Source: an uncultured Pelagibacteraceae bacterium | GTDB lineage: Bacteria > Pseudomonadota > Alphaproteobacteria > Pelagibacterales > Pelagibacteraceae | Direction: 5' to 3' | NCBI GenBank assembly: GCA_902576335.1 | Contig: CACGVC010000008.1 | Coordinates: 1 to 40,308, forward strand | DNA: 40,308 nucleotides | Shown: piece after piece, positions 9,930 to 20,681 of the stretch | Layout: each line of letters begins with the position of its first letter | Numbering within the stretch: position 1 is the stretch's first letter | Translations under genes and position numbers: made by a program | The notes under the pieces: generated by a model | Databases searched by the model: none | The model's input: the letters and a program-made list of their open reading frames with translations, nothing else | What the model was told of the DNA's origin: nothing

Positions 9930-10302
9930 AAGACCATTATCCCCACATATTCAAATTTATAGATGGCATGTTTCATCTTTAGTATCCATATCGCATAGAA
10001 TTACAGGAATTATAAATATCATTGCTATCACTCTAATTTGTTTGTGGGTATCATTAATTTTTATTAGTGAAAATAATCACGAGATGATTAATTTATTCTT
10101 AAGTTCTAAAATTGGTAAATTTATTATTTTAGGTCTAACATGGTCTTTTTCATTTCAAATATTAAGTGAAATAAGACACTTAATTATGGATTTGGGCTAT
10201 GGATTTGAGTTAAAGACTTCTAAAATTACAGGTCTGTTAGTTATGTTTGGTTCTTTAATTTTAACAGTGATATTTTATATAATTGGGAAAAATTTAATTT
10301 AA
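9919..10302 (+). CDS. sdhC: succinate dehydrogenase cytochrome b556 subunit SdhC
   Basis: SdhC is one of two small membrane anchors of complex II and helps form the quinone site and heme pocket. It starts with KRPLSPHIQIYRW, a strong SdhC signature. SISHRITG (residues 23-30) supplies S23 and R27, matching the quinone-site Ser and Arg of E. coli SdhC. H87 in SEIRHLIMDLGYGF matches the heme b histidine. Three membrane segments are visible, at about residues 28-50, 67-88 and 104-124. It overlaps asd by 11 bases and sits one base before sdhD. Confidence 0.96.
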   Translation: MENKRPLSPHIQIYRWHVSSLVSISHRITGIINIIAITLICLWVSLIFISENNHEMINLFLSSKIGKFIILGLTWSFSFQILSEIRHLIMDLGYGFELKTSKITGLLVMFGSLILTVIFYIIGKNLI

Positions 10303-10303
10303 C

Positions 10304-10621
10304 ATGATAAATGCAACGAAGAAGTGGATCTTTTTAAAAATAAGTGGTGCATTACTAGTTCCACTGATGGTGTGGTTCATTTTAAACTTTATAAAAATCT
10401 ATGACCAAGATTACTTAAATTTTGTAAGCTTTTTTTCAAACCCTTTAACTAAGTTTTTGTTTAGTATATTTATTGTCAATGCTTATTTCTTTTTTGCATT
10501 AAGTATAAGTGAGGTTTTTGAGGATTATATTAAAGATGATAAAATCAAAAATGTCGCAAATAGGCTTTTATATATTTCGGCAGTGGTAATTCCTCTAATT
10601 ACAATTATATTAGTCAATTAA
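10304..10621 (+). CDS. sdhD: succinate dehydrogenase membrane anchor SdhD, lacking the heme histidine
   Basis: This is the second membrane anchor of complex II, called from its place between sdhC and sdhA, its 105 residues, and three membrane segments at about 12-31, 48-70 and 86-104. VFEDYIKDD (71-79) matches the segment holding the quinone-site Asp and Tyr of SdhD (D74, Y75 here). In E. coli SdhD the heme-ligating histidine lies 11 residues before that aspartate. The same position here is F63, and the whole protein contains no histidine and no cysteine. The second axial heme ligand is therefore missing, unless a residue in another subunit replaces it. Confidence 0.9.
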   Translation: MINATKKWIFLKISGALLVPLMVWFILNFIKIYDQDYLNFVSFFSNPLTKFLFSIFIVNAYFFFALSISEVFEDYIKDDKIKNVANRLLYISAVVIPLITIILVN

Positions 10622-10623
10622 AT

Positions 10624-12399
10624 ATGAGTTCTTATAAAATAGTTGATCATGAGTATGATGTTGTCGTTTTAGGTGCGGGCGGGTCCGGACTAAGAGCAGC
10701 CGTAGGTTTAAGTGAAGCTGGATTAAAAACCGCATGTATTTCAAAAGTGTTTCCTACCAGAAGCCATACTTCTGCTGCTCAAGGAGGAATATCAGCTGCG
10801 CTTGGTAATATGGGAGAAGATGATTGGCGTTGGCATATGTATGATACAGTTAAAGGTGCAGATTGGTTAGGTGATCAAGACAGTATCGAATACCTATGTA
10901 AAGAAGCTCCAAAGGCTGTAATTGAATTAGAAAAATACGGTGTACCGTTTAGTAGAACGGAGGATGGAAAGATTTATCAGAGACCTTTTGGTGGTATGAC
11001 CAAAGATTATGGAAATGGAATCGTCCAAAGAACTTGTGCGGCTGCTGATAGAACTGGACATGCAATTTTGCATACTCTGTATGGACAAGCTTTAAAACAC
11101 AAAACAGAATTTTTTATTGAATATTTTGCACTAGATTTGTTGATGAAAGATGGAGCATGTAAAGGCTTAATTGCCTGGAATTTGAATGACGGAACGATCC
11201 ACAGATTCAGAGCCCATACAGTAATCATTGCAACAGGTGGTTATGGAAAAGTTTATTATTCAGCAACCTCAGCACACACATGCACTGGCGATGGAAATGC
11301 CATGGTTTTAAGAGCAGGTTTGCCACTTCAGGATATGGAATTTGTTCAATTTCATCCTACAGGAATTTATGGACATGGAACATTGATAACTGAAGGTGCC
11401 AGAGGTGAAGGAGGTTACCTAACAAATTCCAAAGGTGAAAGATTTATGGAGAGATATGCGCCTAAAGCAAAAGATTTGGCTTCAAGAGATGTTGTAAGTA
11501 GATCAATGTCAATTGAAATAAATGAAGGAAGAGGTGTTGGAAAAGATCAAGATCATGTTCATTTAAATTTAAGCCACTTAGATAAAGATATAATTGAAAG
11601 TAGGTTGCCTGGTATTACTGATGCTGCGCGATTATTTGCAAATGTTGATGTTACAAAAGATCCAATCCCTGTAGTACCAACTGTTCATTACAATATGGGT
11701 GGTATTCCAACGAATTACAAAGCAGAAGTACTGACTGTTAACGGTTCAGAAAAAACTGTGCCTGGATTAATGGCAATAGGTGAAGCTGCATGCGTGTCAG
11801 TGCACGGAGCTAATAGATTGGGTTCCAATTCGTTAATTGATTTAGTTGTTTTTGGAAGAGCAGCAGCAAAAAGAGCAGCAGAATTAATTAAACCAGGAAC
11901 GCCTCATGAACAAATTAGTGAGACAGAAACACAAAAATGTTTGGATCGTTTTGACAAATTAAGGAATGCACAAGGAGATATCGGTACAGCAGAATTGAGA
12001 CAATCAATGCAAAAAACAATGCAATCAAAATGTGCAGTTTTTAGAACAGAGAAAACTTTAAAAGAAGGCGTTAATGAAATTAGAAAGACCTACGATGGAT
12101 TAGGCTCTATATCAGTAAAAGATAAATCTTTAATATTTAATACAGATTTAGTAGAGACACTTGAATTTGATAATCTAATAAGACAGGCAGTTGTAACAGT
12201 AGATTCAGCGTATAACAGAAAAGAAAGCCGAGGAGCTCACGCTAGGGAGGATTACCCAAAAAGAGATGACGAAAAATTCATGCAACATACTCTTGCTTGG
12301 TGTAATGGAAAAGATACTAAAATAAGTTATAGAGAAGTTCACAAGTCTACTTTAACCAACGATGTTCAATATTTTCCACCTCAGGAAAGAGTATATTGA
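10624..12399 (+). CDS. sdhA: succinate dehydrogenase flavoprotein subunit SdhA
   Basis: SdhA oxidises succinate to fumarate in the cytoplasmic head of complex II. The dinucleotide-binding [10 protein letters not shown] begins at residue 17. H48 in [11 protein letters not shown] is the covalent FAD attachment site. HPTGIYGHG (244-252) and R260 in GARGEGGYL belong to the dicarboxylate active site, and [11 protein letters not shown] and [10 protein letters not shown] are further family motifs. The C-terminal [18 protein letters not shown] is standard. At 591 residues the length is normal. The stop codon TGA shares its A with the sdhB ATG (TGATG), so the two catalytic subunits are translationally coupled. 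Confidence 0.98.
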   Translation: MSSYKIVDHEYDVVVLGAGGSGLRAAVGLSEAGLKTACISKVFPTRSHTSAAQGGISAALGNMGEDDWRWHMYDTVKGADWLGDQDSIEYLCKEAPKAVIELEKYGVPFSRTEDGKIYQRPFGGMTKDYGNGIVQRTCAAADRTGHAILHTLYGQALKHKTEFFIEYFALDLLMKDGACKGLIAWNLNDGTIHRFRAHTVIIATGGYGKVYYSATSAHTCTGDGNAMVLRAGLPLQDMEFVQFHPTGIYGHGTLITEGARGEGGYLTNSKGERFMERYAPKAKDLASRDVVSRSMSIEINEGRGVGKDQDHVHLNLSHLDKDIIESRLPGITDAARLFANVDVTKDPIPVVPTVHYNMGGIPTNYKAEVLTVNGSEKTVPGLMAIGEAACVSVHGANRLGSNSLIDLVVFGRAAAKRAAELIKPGTPHEQISETETQKCLDRFDKLRNAQGDIGTAELRQSMQKTMQSKCAVFRTEKTLKEGVNEIRKTYDGLGSISVKDKSLIFNTDLVETLEFDNLIRQAVVTVDSAYNRKESRGAHAREDYPKRDDEKFMQHTLAWCNGKDTKISYREVHKSTLTNDVQYFPPQERVY

Positions 12400-13178
12400 T
12401 GGTACAAATTAATTTACCTAAAGATTCAGAGATAAAAAAAGGTAAATATTTTAAAGATAAAACTGGCTCAAAAAATTTAAGAAAAGTAAATATTTATAGA
12501 TGGGACCCTTCAACTGGTGAAAATCCTCGTATTGATAGCTATGAGGTTGATATGGATAATTGTCCATCCAAAGTTTTAGACATTTTAAATAAAATTAAAA
12601 ATGAGATAGATCCAACATTAGCTTATAGAAGATCCTGTGCCCATGGGGTTTGCGGCTCATGTGCAATGAATATGGGTGGCAAAAATGGTTTAGCATGCAC
12701 AAAACCACATGAAGAAATAGATGGCGATATAGATATTTATCCATTACCACACTTAAAAGTTAAAAAAGATTTAATCGGAGATTTAGATGGATTGTATAAA
12801 CAATATCAGTCAATCGAGCCTTGGCTAAAAAATAATTCTAAATCCGAAACAAATGAAATTATTCAATCTAAAGAAGATAGGGCTAAACTAGATGGTGCAT
12901 ATGAGTGTATTATGTGTGCTTGTTGTTCGACATCATGCCCAAGCTATTGGTGGAACGGTGATAAATATTTAGGTCCTGCAGTTCTTTTACAGGCATATAG
13001 ATGGATAGTTGATAGCAGAGATGAGGAAAGAAATGCCAGACTAAAAAAAGTGGCAGATGAACTTAAACTTTATAGGTGTCATACAATTATGAACTGTACT
13101 AGTGCTTGTCCTAAAGGTTTAAATCCCGCAAAAGCTATTGCTGAAATAAAAAAAATGTTAGCAACTGCCAATATTTAA
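12399..13178 (+). CDS. sdhB: succinate dehydrogenase iron-sulfur subunit SdhB
   Basis: SdhB passes electrons from FAD to quinone through three iron-sulfur clusters. The [2Fe-2S] cysteines are C80, C85, C88 and C100 ([12 protein letters not shown], then LAC). The [4Fe-4S] and [3Fe-4S] cysteines are in [17 protein letters not shown] and [17 protein letters not shown]; the WW and the H next to the third cluster fit the quinone site. I use the ATG at 12399, which overlaps the sdhA stop by one base; a TTG just before it is less likely. Length is 259 residues. A 42-base gap to mmsA follows. Confidence 0.98.
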   Translation: MVQINLPKDSEIKKGKYFKDKTGSKNLRKVNIYRWDPSTGENPRIDSYEVDMDNCPSKVLDILNKIKNEIDPTLAYRRSCAHGVCGSCAMNMGGKNGLACTKPHEEIDGDIDIYPLPHLKVKKDLIGDLDGLYKQYQSIEPWLKNNSKSETNEIIQSKEDRAKLDGAYECIMCACCSTSCPSYWWNGDKYLGPAVLLQAYRWIVDSRDEERNARLKKVADELKLYRCHTIMNCTSACPKGLNPAKAIAEIKKMLATANI

Positions 13179-13220
13179 ACAATAGACTAATAAGAATTTT
13201 TAATCTAAAACAGCCTATTC

Positions 13221-14714
13221 ATGAAATTAATTGAACATTTCGTTGGTGGAAAAAGAATTCCTGGCACTTCAAATAAAAAAGGCAAAGTTTTTAATCCGGC
13301 TACAGGTGAACAAGAAAAAGAAGTAAGGTTAGGCTCTAAAGATGATCTGGATAAAGCAGTTTTAATTGCTAAAGAAGCCTTTAAAGAATGGTCTTTAAAA
13401 CCTCCACTCCAAAGAGCTAGAATAATGTTCAAATTTAAGGAGCTTATAGAAAAAAATTCAGATGAGTTAACAAAACTAATAGTTTCGGAACATGGAAAGG
13501 TTTATGAGGATGCAAGAGGTTCTCTTACTAGAGGTTTAGAAGTTGTAGAATTTGTGTGCGGTATTCCTCATTTGCTTAAAGGGGAATTTTCAGAAAATGT
13601 TGGAACCAACGTTGATAGTTGGTCTATGAGACAAGCTTTAGGAGTTGTTGCTGGTATCACACCATTTAATTTTCCCGCAATGGTCCCTATGTGGATGTTT
13701 CCAATAGCGATTGCTTGTGGAAATACTTTTATTTTAAAGCCATCCGAAAAAGATCCATCATGCTCGATTAAGTTAGCTGAATTATTAAAAGAAGCTGGAC
13801 TTCCTGATGGAGTTTTTAATGTTGTAAATGGTGATAAAGAAGCAGTTGATGCAATTTTAACAAACAAAGATATTAAAGCAGTGAGTTTTGTAGGTTCTAC
13901 TCCAATAGCTAAATACATTTATGAAAACTCAGCTAAAAATGAAAAAAGAGTTCAAGCACTTGGCGGTGCAAAAAATCATTTAGTTGTTATGCCTGATTGT
14001 GACTTGGATGGTGCAGTAAATGGTTTAATGGGGGCTGCTTATGGGTCTGCTGGAGAACGATGTATGGCTCAATCGGTGGCAGTTGCAGTGGGTGATATAG
14101 GAGATGAATTAGTGGCAAGATTATCAAAAAAAGCTGAAGCTTTAAAGGTTGGTCCTGGGATGGATAAGGACTCTGAGATGGGCCCATTAGTTACAAAAGA
14201 ACATCTTGAAAAAGTAAAAAGTTATGTAGACCTTGGTGAAAAAGAGGGTGCAAAACTAATAGTTGATGGAAGAAATTTAAAATTACAAGGATATGAGAAT
14301 GGTTTCTATATTGGTGGCTGTTTATTTGATCATGTTAAAAAAGATATGAGAATTTATAAAGAAGAAATTTTTGGGCCTGTTTTATCTGTTGTGAGAGTTA
14401 AAACTTTCGAAGAAGCAGCAAAATTAATCAATGATCATGAATATGGAAATGGAGTAAGTATTTACACTAGGGATGGTGATGCCGGAAGAACTTTTGCGAG
14501 TAAAATTCAAGTAGGTATGGTTGGTATTAATGTGCCTATTCCTGTGCCGATGGCTTTTCATAGTTTTGGTGGATGGAAAAGATCTTTATTTGGCGATAGT
14601 GCAATGCATGGTATGGAAGGAATTAAATTTTATACAAAATTAAAAACAATAACATCTAGGTGGCCTTCAGGTATTCGGTCTAATGCCGAATTTGTGATGC
14701 CAACAATGAAATAA
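13221..14714 (+). CDS. mmsA: CoA-acylating methylmalonate-semialdehyde dehydrogenase
   Basis: The product is an aldehyde dehydrogenase of the MmsA branch, which turns methylmalonate semialdehyde into propionyl-CoA, or malonate semialdehyde into acetyl-CoA, with NAD+ and CoA. N150 in ITPFNFP and the nucleophile C281 in [11 protein letters not shown] are visible. The general-base glutamate of ordinary aldehyde dehydrogenases is replaced in LGGAKNH (248-254), which is diagnostic of the CoA-acylating MmsA type. [19 protein letters not shown] is a typical C-terminal block. Length (497) is normal. It sits inside a run of TCA-cycle genes, so its product acyl-CoA would feed straight into that cycle. 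Physiological substrates (valine, myo-inositol, beta-alanine, 3-hydroxypropionate breakdown) cannot be told from sequence. Confidence 0.95.
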   Translation: MKLIEHFVGGKRIPGTSNKKGKVFNPATGEQEKEVRLGSKDDLDKAVLIAKEAFKEWSLKPPLQRARIMFKFKELIEKNSDELTKLIVSEHGKVYEDARGSLTRGLEVVEFVCGIPHLLKGEFSENVGTNVDSWSMRQALGVVAGITPFNFPAMVPMWMFPIAIACGNTFILKPSEKDPSCSIKLAELLKEAGLPDGVFNVVNGDKEAVDAILTNKDIKAVSFVGSTPIAKYIYENSAKNEKRVQALGGAKNHLVVMPDCDLDGAVNGLMGAAYGSAGERCMAQSVAVAVGDIGDELVARLSKKAEALKVGPGMDKDSEMGPLVTKEHLEKVKSYVDLGEKEGAKLIVDGRNLKLQGYENGFYIGGCLFDHVKKDMRIYKEEIFGPVLSVVRVKTFEEAAKLINDHEYGNGVSIYTRDGDAGRTFASKIQVGMVGINVPIPVPMAFHSFGGWKRSLFGDSAMHGMEGIKFYTKLKTITSRWPSGIRSNAEFVMPTMK

Positions 14715-14719
14715 AAAAA

Positions 14720-15682
14720 ATGAGTAAAATATCTTTGATTGGAGCAGGACAAATTGGTGGAACCCTTGCACATTTAATAGGAACTAAAGAACTAGTTAAT
14801 GAAGTGGTTTTATTTGATGTGGCGAGTGGTATTGCTAAAGGAAAGGCATTAGATATTGCACAATCGTCATCTGTAGATGGTTTTAATGTTAAATTTTCTG
14901 GAACTGATAATTATGAGGATATAAAAGATTCAAATGTAATTATAATTACAGCAGGAGTACCAAGAAAACCTGGAATGAGCCGAGATGATCTACTTGGAAT
15001 AAACTTGAAAATTATTAAACAAGTTGCTGAGGGGGTAAAGAAAAATGCTCCAAACGCCTTTGTGATTTGTATCACTAATCCTTTAGATGTTATGGTTATG
15101 GCATTCCAAAAATTTTCAGGTTTGCCATCAAATAAAGTTGTTGGCATGGCAGGTATTTTAGATAGTTCAAGATTTAAATTATTTTTATCACTAGAATTAA
15201 ATGTGCCAGTAAGAGAAATTGAGGCAATGGTAATGGGCGGTCATGGTGACACCATGGTTCCTATGCCAAGATTTACAAAAATTTCAGGTAAACCATTACT
15301 CGAGTTTGTAAAGGATGGAAAGATCTCTTTAGAAAGAATTGAGGAAATTAATCAAAGAACACGAGATGGTGGTGCGGAGATAGTTAAGTTTTTAGAAAAA
15401 GGATCAGCTTTTTATGCACCAGCAGCTTCAGGTGTTCAAATGGCAGAAGCATATTTGAATGATCAGAAAAAATTATTACCTTGCGCTGTACAATTAAATG
15501 GAGAATACGGTGTGAAAAATGTTTATGCAGGTGTTCCTGTTGTAATTGGAAAAGATGGTGTAGAAAAAATTCAAGAGATTGATTTAGATGAAAAAGAAAA
15601 AAAAGAATTTATGCATTCAATAGATGCTGTGAAAGCTTTATGGGAAGCTGCATCTAAAATAGATCCTGACTTATCTAAATAA
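14720..15682 (+). CDS. mdh: malate dehydrogenase
   Basis: Mdh is the NAD-dependent malate dehydrogenase of the TCA cycle, in the LDH-like branch common in alphaproteobacteria. The nucleotide-binding [12 protein letters not shown] starts at residue 8, with an acidic residue (D33) ending the second strand as expected for NAD. Active-site residues are R82 and R88 in [14 protein letters not shown]120 in ITNPLDVM, D148 and R151 in LDSSRF, and H175 in GGHGDTMVP. Length (320) is normal. It lies five bases after mmsA and two before sucC, continuing the TCA block. Confidence 0.98.
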   Translation: MSKISLIGAGQIGGTLAHLIGTKELVNEVVLFDVASGIAKGKALDIAQSSSVDGFNVKFSGTDNYEDIKDSNVIIITAGVPRKPGMSRDDLLGINLKIIKQVAEGVKKNAPNAFVICITNPLDVMVMAFQKFSGLPSNKVVGMAGILDSSRFKLFLSLELNVPVREIEAMVMGGHGDTMVPMPRFTKISGKPLLEFVKDGKISLERIEEINQRTRDGGAEIVKFLEKGSAFYAPAASGVQMAEAYLNDQKKLLPCAVQLNGEYGVKNVYAGVPVVIGKDGVEKIQEIDLDEKEKKEFMHSIDAVKALWEAASKIDPDLSK

Positions 15683-15684
15683 TA

Positions 15685-16845
15685 ATGAATATCCACGAGC
15701 ATCAAGCGAAACAAATATTAAAAAAATATGGAGCTGTAGTTCCTAAAGGGGTGTTTGCGCTCAGTGTTGATGAGCTTATTGAAAAAGCAAAAGTATTAAA
15801 AACTGATAAATATGTTCTTAAAGCACAAATTCACGCAGGTGGTAGAGGAAAAGCTGGTGGTGTAAAAATTTTAAACTCTATTGAGGAATTGACTGTAGCA
15901 GCTAAAGAATTACTTGGAAAAACACTAATAACTCATCAAACTGGCCTTGAAGGTAGGGAGGTAAAAAGATTATACGTAGAGGAATCTTCAAACATAGATA
16001 AAGAGTTTTATTTATCGTGTCTAGTTGATAGATCAAGTTCTAAAATTGCATTCATATCAAGCGATCAAGGAGGAATGGATATCGAAGAAGTTGCAAGCAG
16101 CTCACCTGAAAAAATTATAACCACAAAAGTTGATATGGGTAACGAAATTTCCAATTCAGATTGTGAAAAAATAATTAAAATTTTTAATTTAAAAGAAGAC
16201 TTAAAAAAACAAGCAGTTTTACTAATAAAATCAATATATAAAATGTTTATAAGCACGGATGCAAGCATGGTTGAGGTAAATCCATTGATTTTGACAAAAG
16301 AAGAAAAAATTGTTTGTTTAGATGCAAAAGTTAATTTCGATTCTAATGCTTTATTCAGACATCCAGAAATTGTTGAATTAAGAGATTTAAATGAGGAAGA
16401 TCCTACTGAGATAAAAGCCAGCAAGCATGATCTCGCATATATCAAGCTAGATGGAAGTATCGGCTGTATGGTGAATGGAGCAGGATTAGCGATGGCGACG
16501 ATGGATATAATTAAATTATATGGTCATGAGCCAGCAAATTTTTTAGATGTAGGTGGTGGAGCATCTAAAGAAAAAGTATCTGCTGCCTTAAAAATAATTC
16601 TATCAGATAAAAATGTTAAAGGTATTTTAATAAATATTTTTGGAGGAATCATGCGATGCGATGTTCTCGCTCAAGGGGTAGTTGATGCAGCTAAAGAGAT
16701 CAATATTAGCGTACCTTTAATTGTACGATTAGCAGGTACAAATTTTAAAGAAGGTAAAGAAATTCTTGATAATTCTGGATTAAAATTAATTTCTGCAGAA
16801 AATTTGGATGATGCTGCTAGAAAAGTTGTTGAGGCAATAAAATAA
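15685..16845 (+). CDS. sucC: succinyl-CoA synthetase beta subunit
   Basis: The beta subunit binds the nucleotide (ATP-grasp fold) and succinate and makes ATP from succinyl-CoA together with SucD. Family marks are the start [16 protein letters not shown], the phosphate loop [12 protein letters not shown] near residue 47, EVNPLI in the ATP-grasp domain, and the C-terminal CoA-ligase part with FLDVGGGA and [16 protein letters not shown]. Length (386) is normal. One base separates it from sucD. Confidence 0.98.
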   Translation: MNIHEHQAKQILKKYGAVVPKGVFALSVDELIEKAKVLKTDKYVLKAQIHAGGRGKAGGVKILNSIEELTVAAKELLGKTLITHQTGLEGREVKRLYVEESSNIDKEFYLSCLVDRSSSKIAFISSDQGGMDIEEVASSSPEKIITTKVDMGNEISNSDCEKIIKIFNLKEDLKKQAVLLIKSIYKMFISTDASMVEVNPLILTKEEKIVCLDAKVNFDSNALFRHPEIVELRDLNEEDPTEIKASKHDLAYIKLDGSIGCMVNGAGLAMATMDIIKLYGHEPANFLDVGGGASKEKVSAALKIILSDKNVKGILINIFGGIMRCDVLAQGVVDAAKEINISVPLIVRLAGTNFKEGKEILDNSGLKLISAENLDDAARKVVEAIK

Positions 16846-16846
16846 A

Positions 16847-17722
16847 ATGTCAGTTTTAGTAAATAAAAATACCAAAGTAATTTGTCAGGGATTTACTGGC
16901 TCACACGGAACTTTCCATTCTGAGCAGGCCATAAAATATGGAACCAATCTTGTTGGTGGAGTTACGCCAAAGAAAGGTGGACAAAAACATTTAGACAGAC
17001 CAGTTTTTAATAGTGTTTTAGAGGCAAAAAACAAGGTAGGTGCAGATGCAACTATGATTTATGTACCTGCTAAATTTGCAGCAGCAGCAATAATTGAAGC
17101 TATTGATGCATCAATTGAACTTATTGTTTGTATTACGGAGGGAATTCCAATTCAGGATATGCTTAAGGTCAGACAAAAATTAAGCGGATCTAGTAGCAGA
17201 TTGATCGGACCTAATTGTCCAGGAATAATTACACCAGGTGAATGTAAAATAGGAATTATGCCAGGGAATATTCATAAAAGAGGAAGTGTTGGAATTGTAT
17301 CAAGGTCAGGTACATTAACATATGAAGCAGTGGCTCAAACTACTGAAAATGGACTTGGTCAATCAACTTGCATAGGAATTGGTGGAGATCCTATAAACGG
17401 TACAAATTTTATAGATTGTTTAGATTTATTTTTAAATGATGATGAAACAGAGTCTATTTTAATGATTGGTGAAATTGGAGGAACTGCTGAAGAAGAAGCT
17501 GCTGAATTTATAAAAAATCATAAGACCAAAAAGCCTATAGTTGGGTTTATTGCAGGAATTACTGCCCCTCCAGGCAGAAGAATGGGGCATGCTGGAGCTA
17601 TAATTTCAGGTGGCAAAGGTGGAGCCAAAGATAAAATTAAAAAAATGGAAGAAAGTGGCATTACTGTTGCTAAATCACCATCAATTATTGGAAAAACTTT
17701 ATTTAATAAACTGTCTAATTGA
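16847..17722 (+). CDS. sucD: succinyl-CoA synthetase alpha subunit
   Basis: The alpha subunit binds CoA and carries the phosphohistidine intermediate. [14 protein letters not shown] (16-29) is the CoA-binding segment, [10 protein letters not shown] (121-130) is a family signature, and H248 in [15 protein letters not shown] is the phosphorylated histidine. Length (291) is normal. The 34-base leader between sucD and sucA (17723-17756) is AT-only apart from a few G residues and shows no convincing promoter or terminator. Confidence 0.98.
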   Translation: MSVLVNKNTKVICQGFTGSHGTFHSEQAIKYGTNLVGGVTPKKGGQKHLDRPVFNSVLEAKNKVGADATMIYVPAKFAAAAIIEAIDASIELIVCITEGIPIQDMLKVRQKLSGSSSRLIGPNCPGIITPGECKIGIMPGNIHKRGSVGIVSRSGTLTYEAVAQTTENGLGQSTCIGIGGDPINGTNFIDCLDLFLNDDETESILMIGEIGGTAEEEAAEFIKNHKTKKPIVGFIAGITAPPGRRMGHAGAIISGGKGGAKDKIKKMEESGITVAKSPSIIGKTLFNKLSN

Positions 17723-17756
17723 AAAATAATATTAGAGAGATATATTAAATTAATAG

Positions 17757-20675
17757 ATGTCTTCATCAAAAAATCTCGATTTTGAAAAAACTTCATTTTT
17801 AAATAAGTCTAATAGTACGTTCATAGAAGAGATGTATTTAAAATTTATTAATAAAGATGTAGATCTTCCAGAAAGTTGGACAAATTATTTTGAGGAGATT
17901 GGTGAAGAATTAAATGTAATTGCAAAAGAAATTAATGGTCCATCTTGGGGACCAACCAAAAAAAAGATAAATCTAGAAGAATTAAAAAAGAAAATAGAAG
18001 ATCAAGATATAAGTTATGTTAAAAATACTAAATCAGATTCATCAGAAAAATTTAATTTTCAATTACTTGCTGACTCAAACAAAGAATCTATAAGCGCTGT
18101 AGCATTAATTAGAGCATATAGATTAAGGGGCCATTTATTAGCAGATCTTGATCCTTTAGAAATGAGAAAGTCAGAATATTTAGATGAACTTCACCCAGAA
18201 TTCTATGGCTTTAAAAAAGAAAACTATGAAAAGAAAATTTTTCTAAATGGAGTGATCAATCGCAAATATGCAAATATAAGAGAGATACTTAAATTTATGA
18301 AGAGGACCTATTGTGGAAAAATAGGTTATGAGTTTATGCATATTTCAAATCCAGTAGAAAGAAAGTGGTTTAGAGACAGAATAGAGCAAGATAAGAATGC
18401 ACTTCAGTTTACCAAAAACGGTAAGGAGGCAATTTTAAACAAATTGGTACAGGCAGAGGGATTTGAAAAATTTTTAGCTACTAAATATGTTGGAACAAAA
18501 AGGTTTGGTTTAGATGGTGGAGAAAGTTTAATACCTGCCCTTGAGCAAATAATAAAAATTGGAGGGCAAAACAATATAAAAGAAGTTAAGATAGGCATGT
18601 CTCATAGAGGCAGACTGAATGTTTTGGCAAATGTTTTACAAAAATCTTATAAAAGAATTTTTAATGAATTCGCTGGTGAGTTTAGTTCTGATACTAAAGA
18701 TAGTGCTGGAGATGTTAAATATCATCTTGGAGCATCATCAGATAGAGAGTTTGACGGGAATTCAGTTCATGTAAGTTTAACAGATAACCCCTCTCATTTA
18801 GAGGCTGTCAATCCAGTAGTTTTAGGACAAACAAGAGCTAAACAATTTTTTCATAAAGACAGAGAGAGAAATAAAGTAATACCTATTCTCATTCATGGAG
18901 ATGCAGCTTTTGCAGGTCAAGGCGTTGTAGCTGAGTGTTTTGCTATGTCCGGATTACCAGGTCATAATACTGGTGGAACGATTCATATTATTGTTAATAA
19001 TCAAATAGGATTTACTACTAGTCCGAGATTTGCTAGGTCCTCGCCTTATCCATCTGATGTTGCAAAAATGGTAGAGGCGCCGATACTTCATGTTAATGGA
19101 GATGATCCAGAAGCTGTTGTTTATGCGACCAGAATAGCTGCAGAATTTCGATTAAAGTTTAATAGAGATGTAGTAGTGGACTTAATTTGCTATAGAAGGT
19201 TTGGACATAATGAAGGAGATGAGCCATCATTTACCCAACCTTTAATGTATAAAAAAATTAGATCACATCCTAGTGTTTATAAAATTTATGGAAGTAAACT
19301 TGTAAATGAAAACTCTATAACGCAAGAATTGTTAGATCAAAACGTCAAATTATTTAAGAATTTGCTTGATGAACAATATAAGAGTGCAAAGGATTATAAA
19401 CCTAAAATAGAATGGTTTGAGGGAACATGGTCAAGATATAAGCCTGAAAAAGGTAAAGATAAGAGGGGTATAACTGGCTATGACGAAAATAAACTAAAAA
19501 TAATTTCAAATAAAATAAATGTCATTCCTGAGGAAAAGAATATTCACAAAACTATCTCTAAAATATTCAATGTAAGAAAAGAAAGGATTGAAAAAGGTAC
19601 TGGAATTGATTGGTCCTCAGCAGAGGCTCTCGCATTTGGATCTTTGCTTGAGGAAGGATATCCAGTCAGACTTGTAGGCCAAGATTCTGGTAGAGGGACA
19701 TTCAGTCAACGTCATTCTGTCTTAAGAAATCAAATAGATAATTCTAGGTATGTTCCTCTTAATAATATTTCTGAAAATCAAAAGCAATTTGAAGTGGTGG
19801 ATAGTTTTTTATCAGAACTTGCAGTCTTAGGTTTTGAATATGGTTACAGTCTTGTAGAACCAAATACTCTCACTCTTTGGGAGGCGCAATTTGGTGATTT
19901 TGCGAACGGCGCTCAAGTAGTAATTGATCAATTTATTGCATCAGGCGAGAGAAAATGGAATAGAGCATCTGGGATTGTGATGTTATTACCTCATGGGTAT
20001 GAAGGACAAGGACCAGAGCATTCATCAGCAAGGTTGGAAAGGTTTTTACAATTGTGTTCAAATGATAATTTGCAAGTTATGAATTGTACAACTCCAGCAA
20101 ATTATTTTCATGCCTTAAGGAGACAAATGCACAGAGATTTTAGAAAACCTCTAATAATTATGACACCTAAATCTTTATTAAGACACAAACATTGTATTTC
20201 TGATTTGGATGATTTTAATAAAAAAAATTCTTTTCACAGGGTTTTATGGGATCATGCTATAGATCCAAAAACTAAAGGATTTATAAAATTAAAGAAATCT
20301 AAAAAAATCAAAAAAGTGATTATTTGTTCTGGAAAAATTTATTTTGATTTACTTGAGGCAAGAGAAAAATTAAAAAAAGATGACATTGTATTTTATAGAG
20401 TTGAGCAACTTTATCCCTTTCCAGTAAAAGCTCTTACAAAGGAACTAAAACCTTATGCCAAGAATGCTAATTTTTACTGGTGTCAGGAGGAACCAAAAAA
20501 CATGGGGGCTTGGTTTTCAGTTAGAGACTATATCCAATGGACATTAGATAATATAAAAGCTAATAATAATTATATTTCTTATATTGGAAGAAGTCCTGAT
20601 GCATCACCTGCAACAGGATATGCTAAAAGACATATTATGCAACAACAAGAAATTATTAAAAAAGTTTTTGATTAA
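17757..20675 (+). CDS. sucA: 2-oxoglutarate dehydrogenase E1 component
   Basis: SucA is the thiamine-diphosphate decarboxylase of the 2-oxoglutarate dehydrogenase complex. The N-terminal E2-binding helix (TFIEEMYLKF, residues 21-30) is followed by RLRGHL (122-127), KRFGLDGGES (248-257) and MSHRGRLNVL. The TPP/Mg site is GDAAFAGQG (381-389) through NNQIGFTT (414-421). RFGHNEGDEP is the usual acceptor-loop region. The C-terminal transketolase-like domain has GQDSGRGTFSQRH, LPHGYEGQGPEHSSAR and QEEPKNMGAW. Length (972) is normal. Six bases separate it from sucB, so E1, E2 and E3 form one unit. Confidence 0.98.
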   Translation: MSSSKNLDFEKTSFLNKSNSTFIEEMYLKFINKDVDLPESWTNYFEEIGEELNVIAKEINGPSWGPTKKKINLEELKKKIEDQDISYVKNTKSDSSEKFNFQLLADSNKESISAVALIRAYRLRGHLLADLDPLEMRKSEYLDELHPEFYGFKKENYEKKIFLNGVINRKYANIREILKFMKRTYCGKIGYEFMHISNPVERKWFRDRIEQDKNALQFTKNGKEAILNKLVQAEGFEKFLATKYVGTKRFGLDGGESLIPALEQIIKIGGQNNIKEVKIGMSHRGRLNVLANVLQKSYKRIFNEFAGEFSSDTKDSAGDVKYHLGASSDREFDGNSVHVSLTDNPSHLEAVNPVVLGQTRAKQFFHKDRERNKVIPILIHGDAAFAGQGVVAECFAMSGLPGHNTGGTIHIIVNNQIGFTTSPRFARSSPYPSDVAKMVEAPILHVNGDDPEAVVYATRIAAEFRLKFNRDVVVDLICYRRFGHNEGDEPSFTQPLMYKKIRSHPSVYKIYGSKLVNENSITQELLDQNVKLFKNLLDEQYKSAKDYKPKIEWFEGTWSRYKPEKGKDKRGITGYDENKLKIISNKINVIPEEKNIHKTISKIFNVRKERIEKGTGIDWSSAEALAFGSLLEEGYPVRLVGQDSGRGTFSQRHSVLRNQIDNSRYVPLNNISENQKQFEVVDSFLSELAVLGFEYGYSLVEPNTLTLWEAQFGDFANGAQVVIDQFIASGERKWNRASGIVMLLPHGYEGQGPEHSSARLERFLQLCSNDNLQVMNCTTPANYFHALRRQMHRDFRKPLIIMTPKSLLRHKHCISDLDDFNKKNSFHRVLWDHAIDPKTKGFIKLKKSKKIKKVIICSGKIYFDLLEAREKLKKDDIVFYRVEQLYPFPVKALTKELKPYAKNANFYWCQEEPKNMGAWFSVRDYIQWTLDNIKANNNYISYIGRSPDASPATGYAKRHIMQQQEIIKKVFD

Positions 20676-20681
20676 TAAGAT

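Noticed and set aside
13568..14187. Antisense open frames opposite mmsA.
   Set aside because: Shadow frames of a well-conserved gene, with no promoter, ribosome binding site or recognisable protein sequence.
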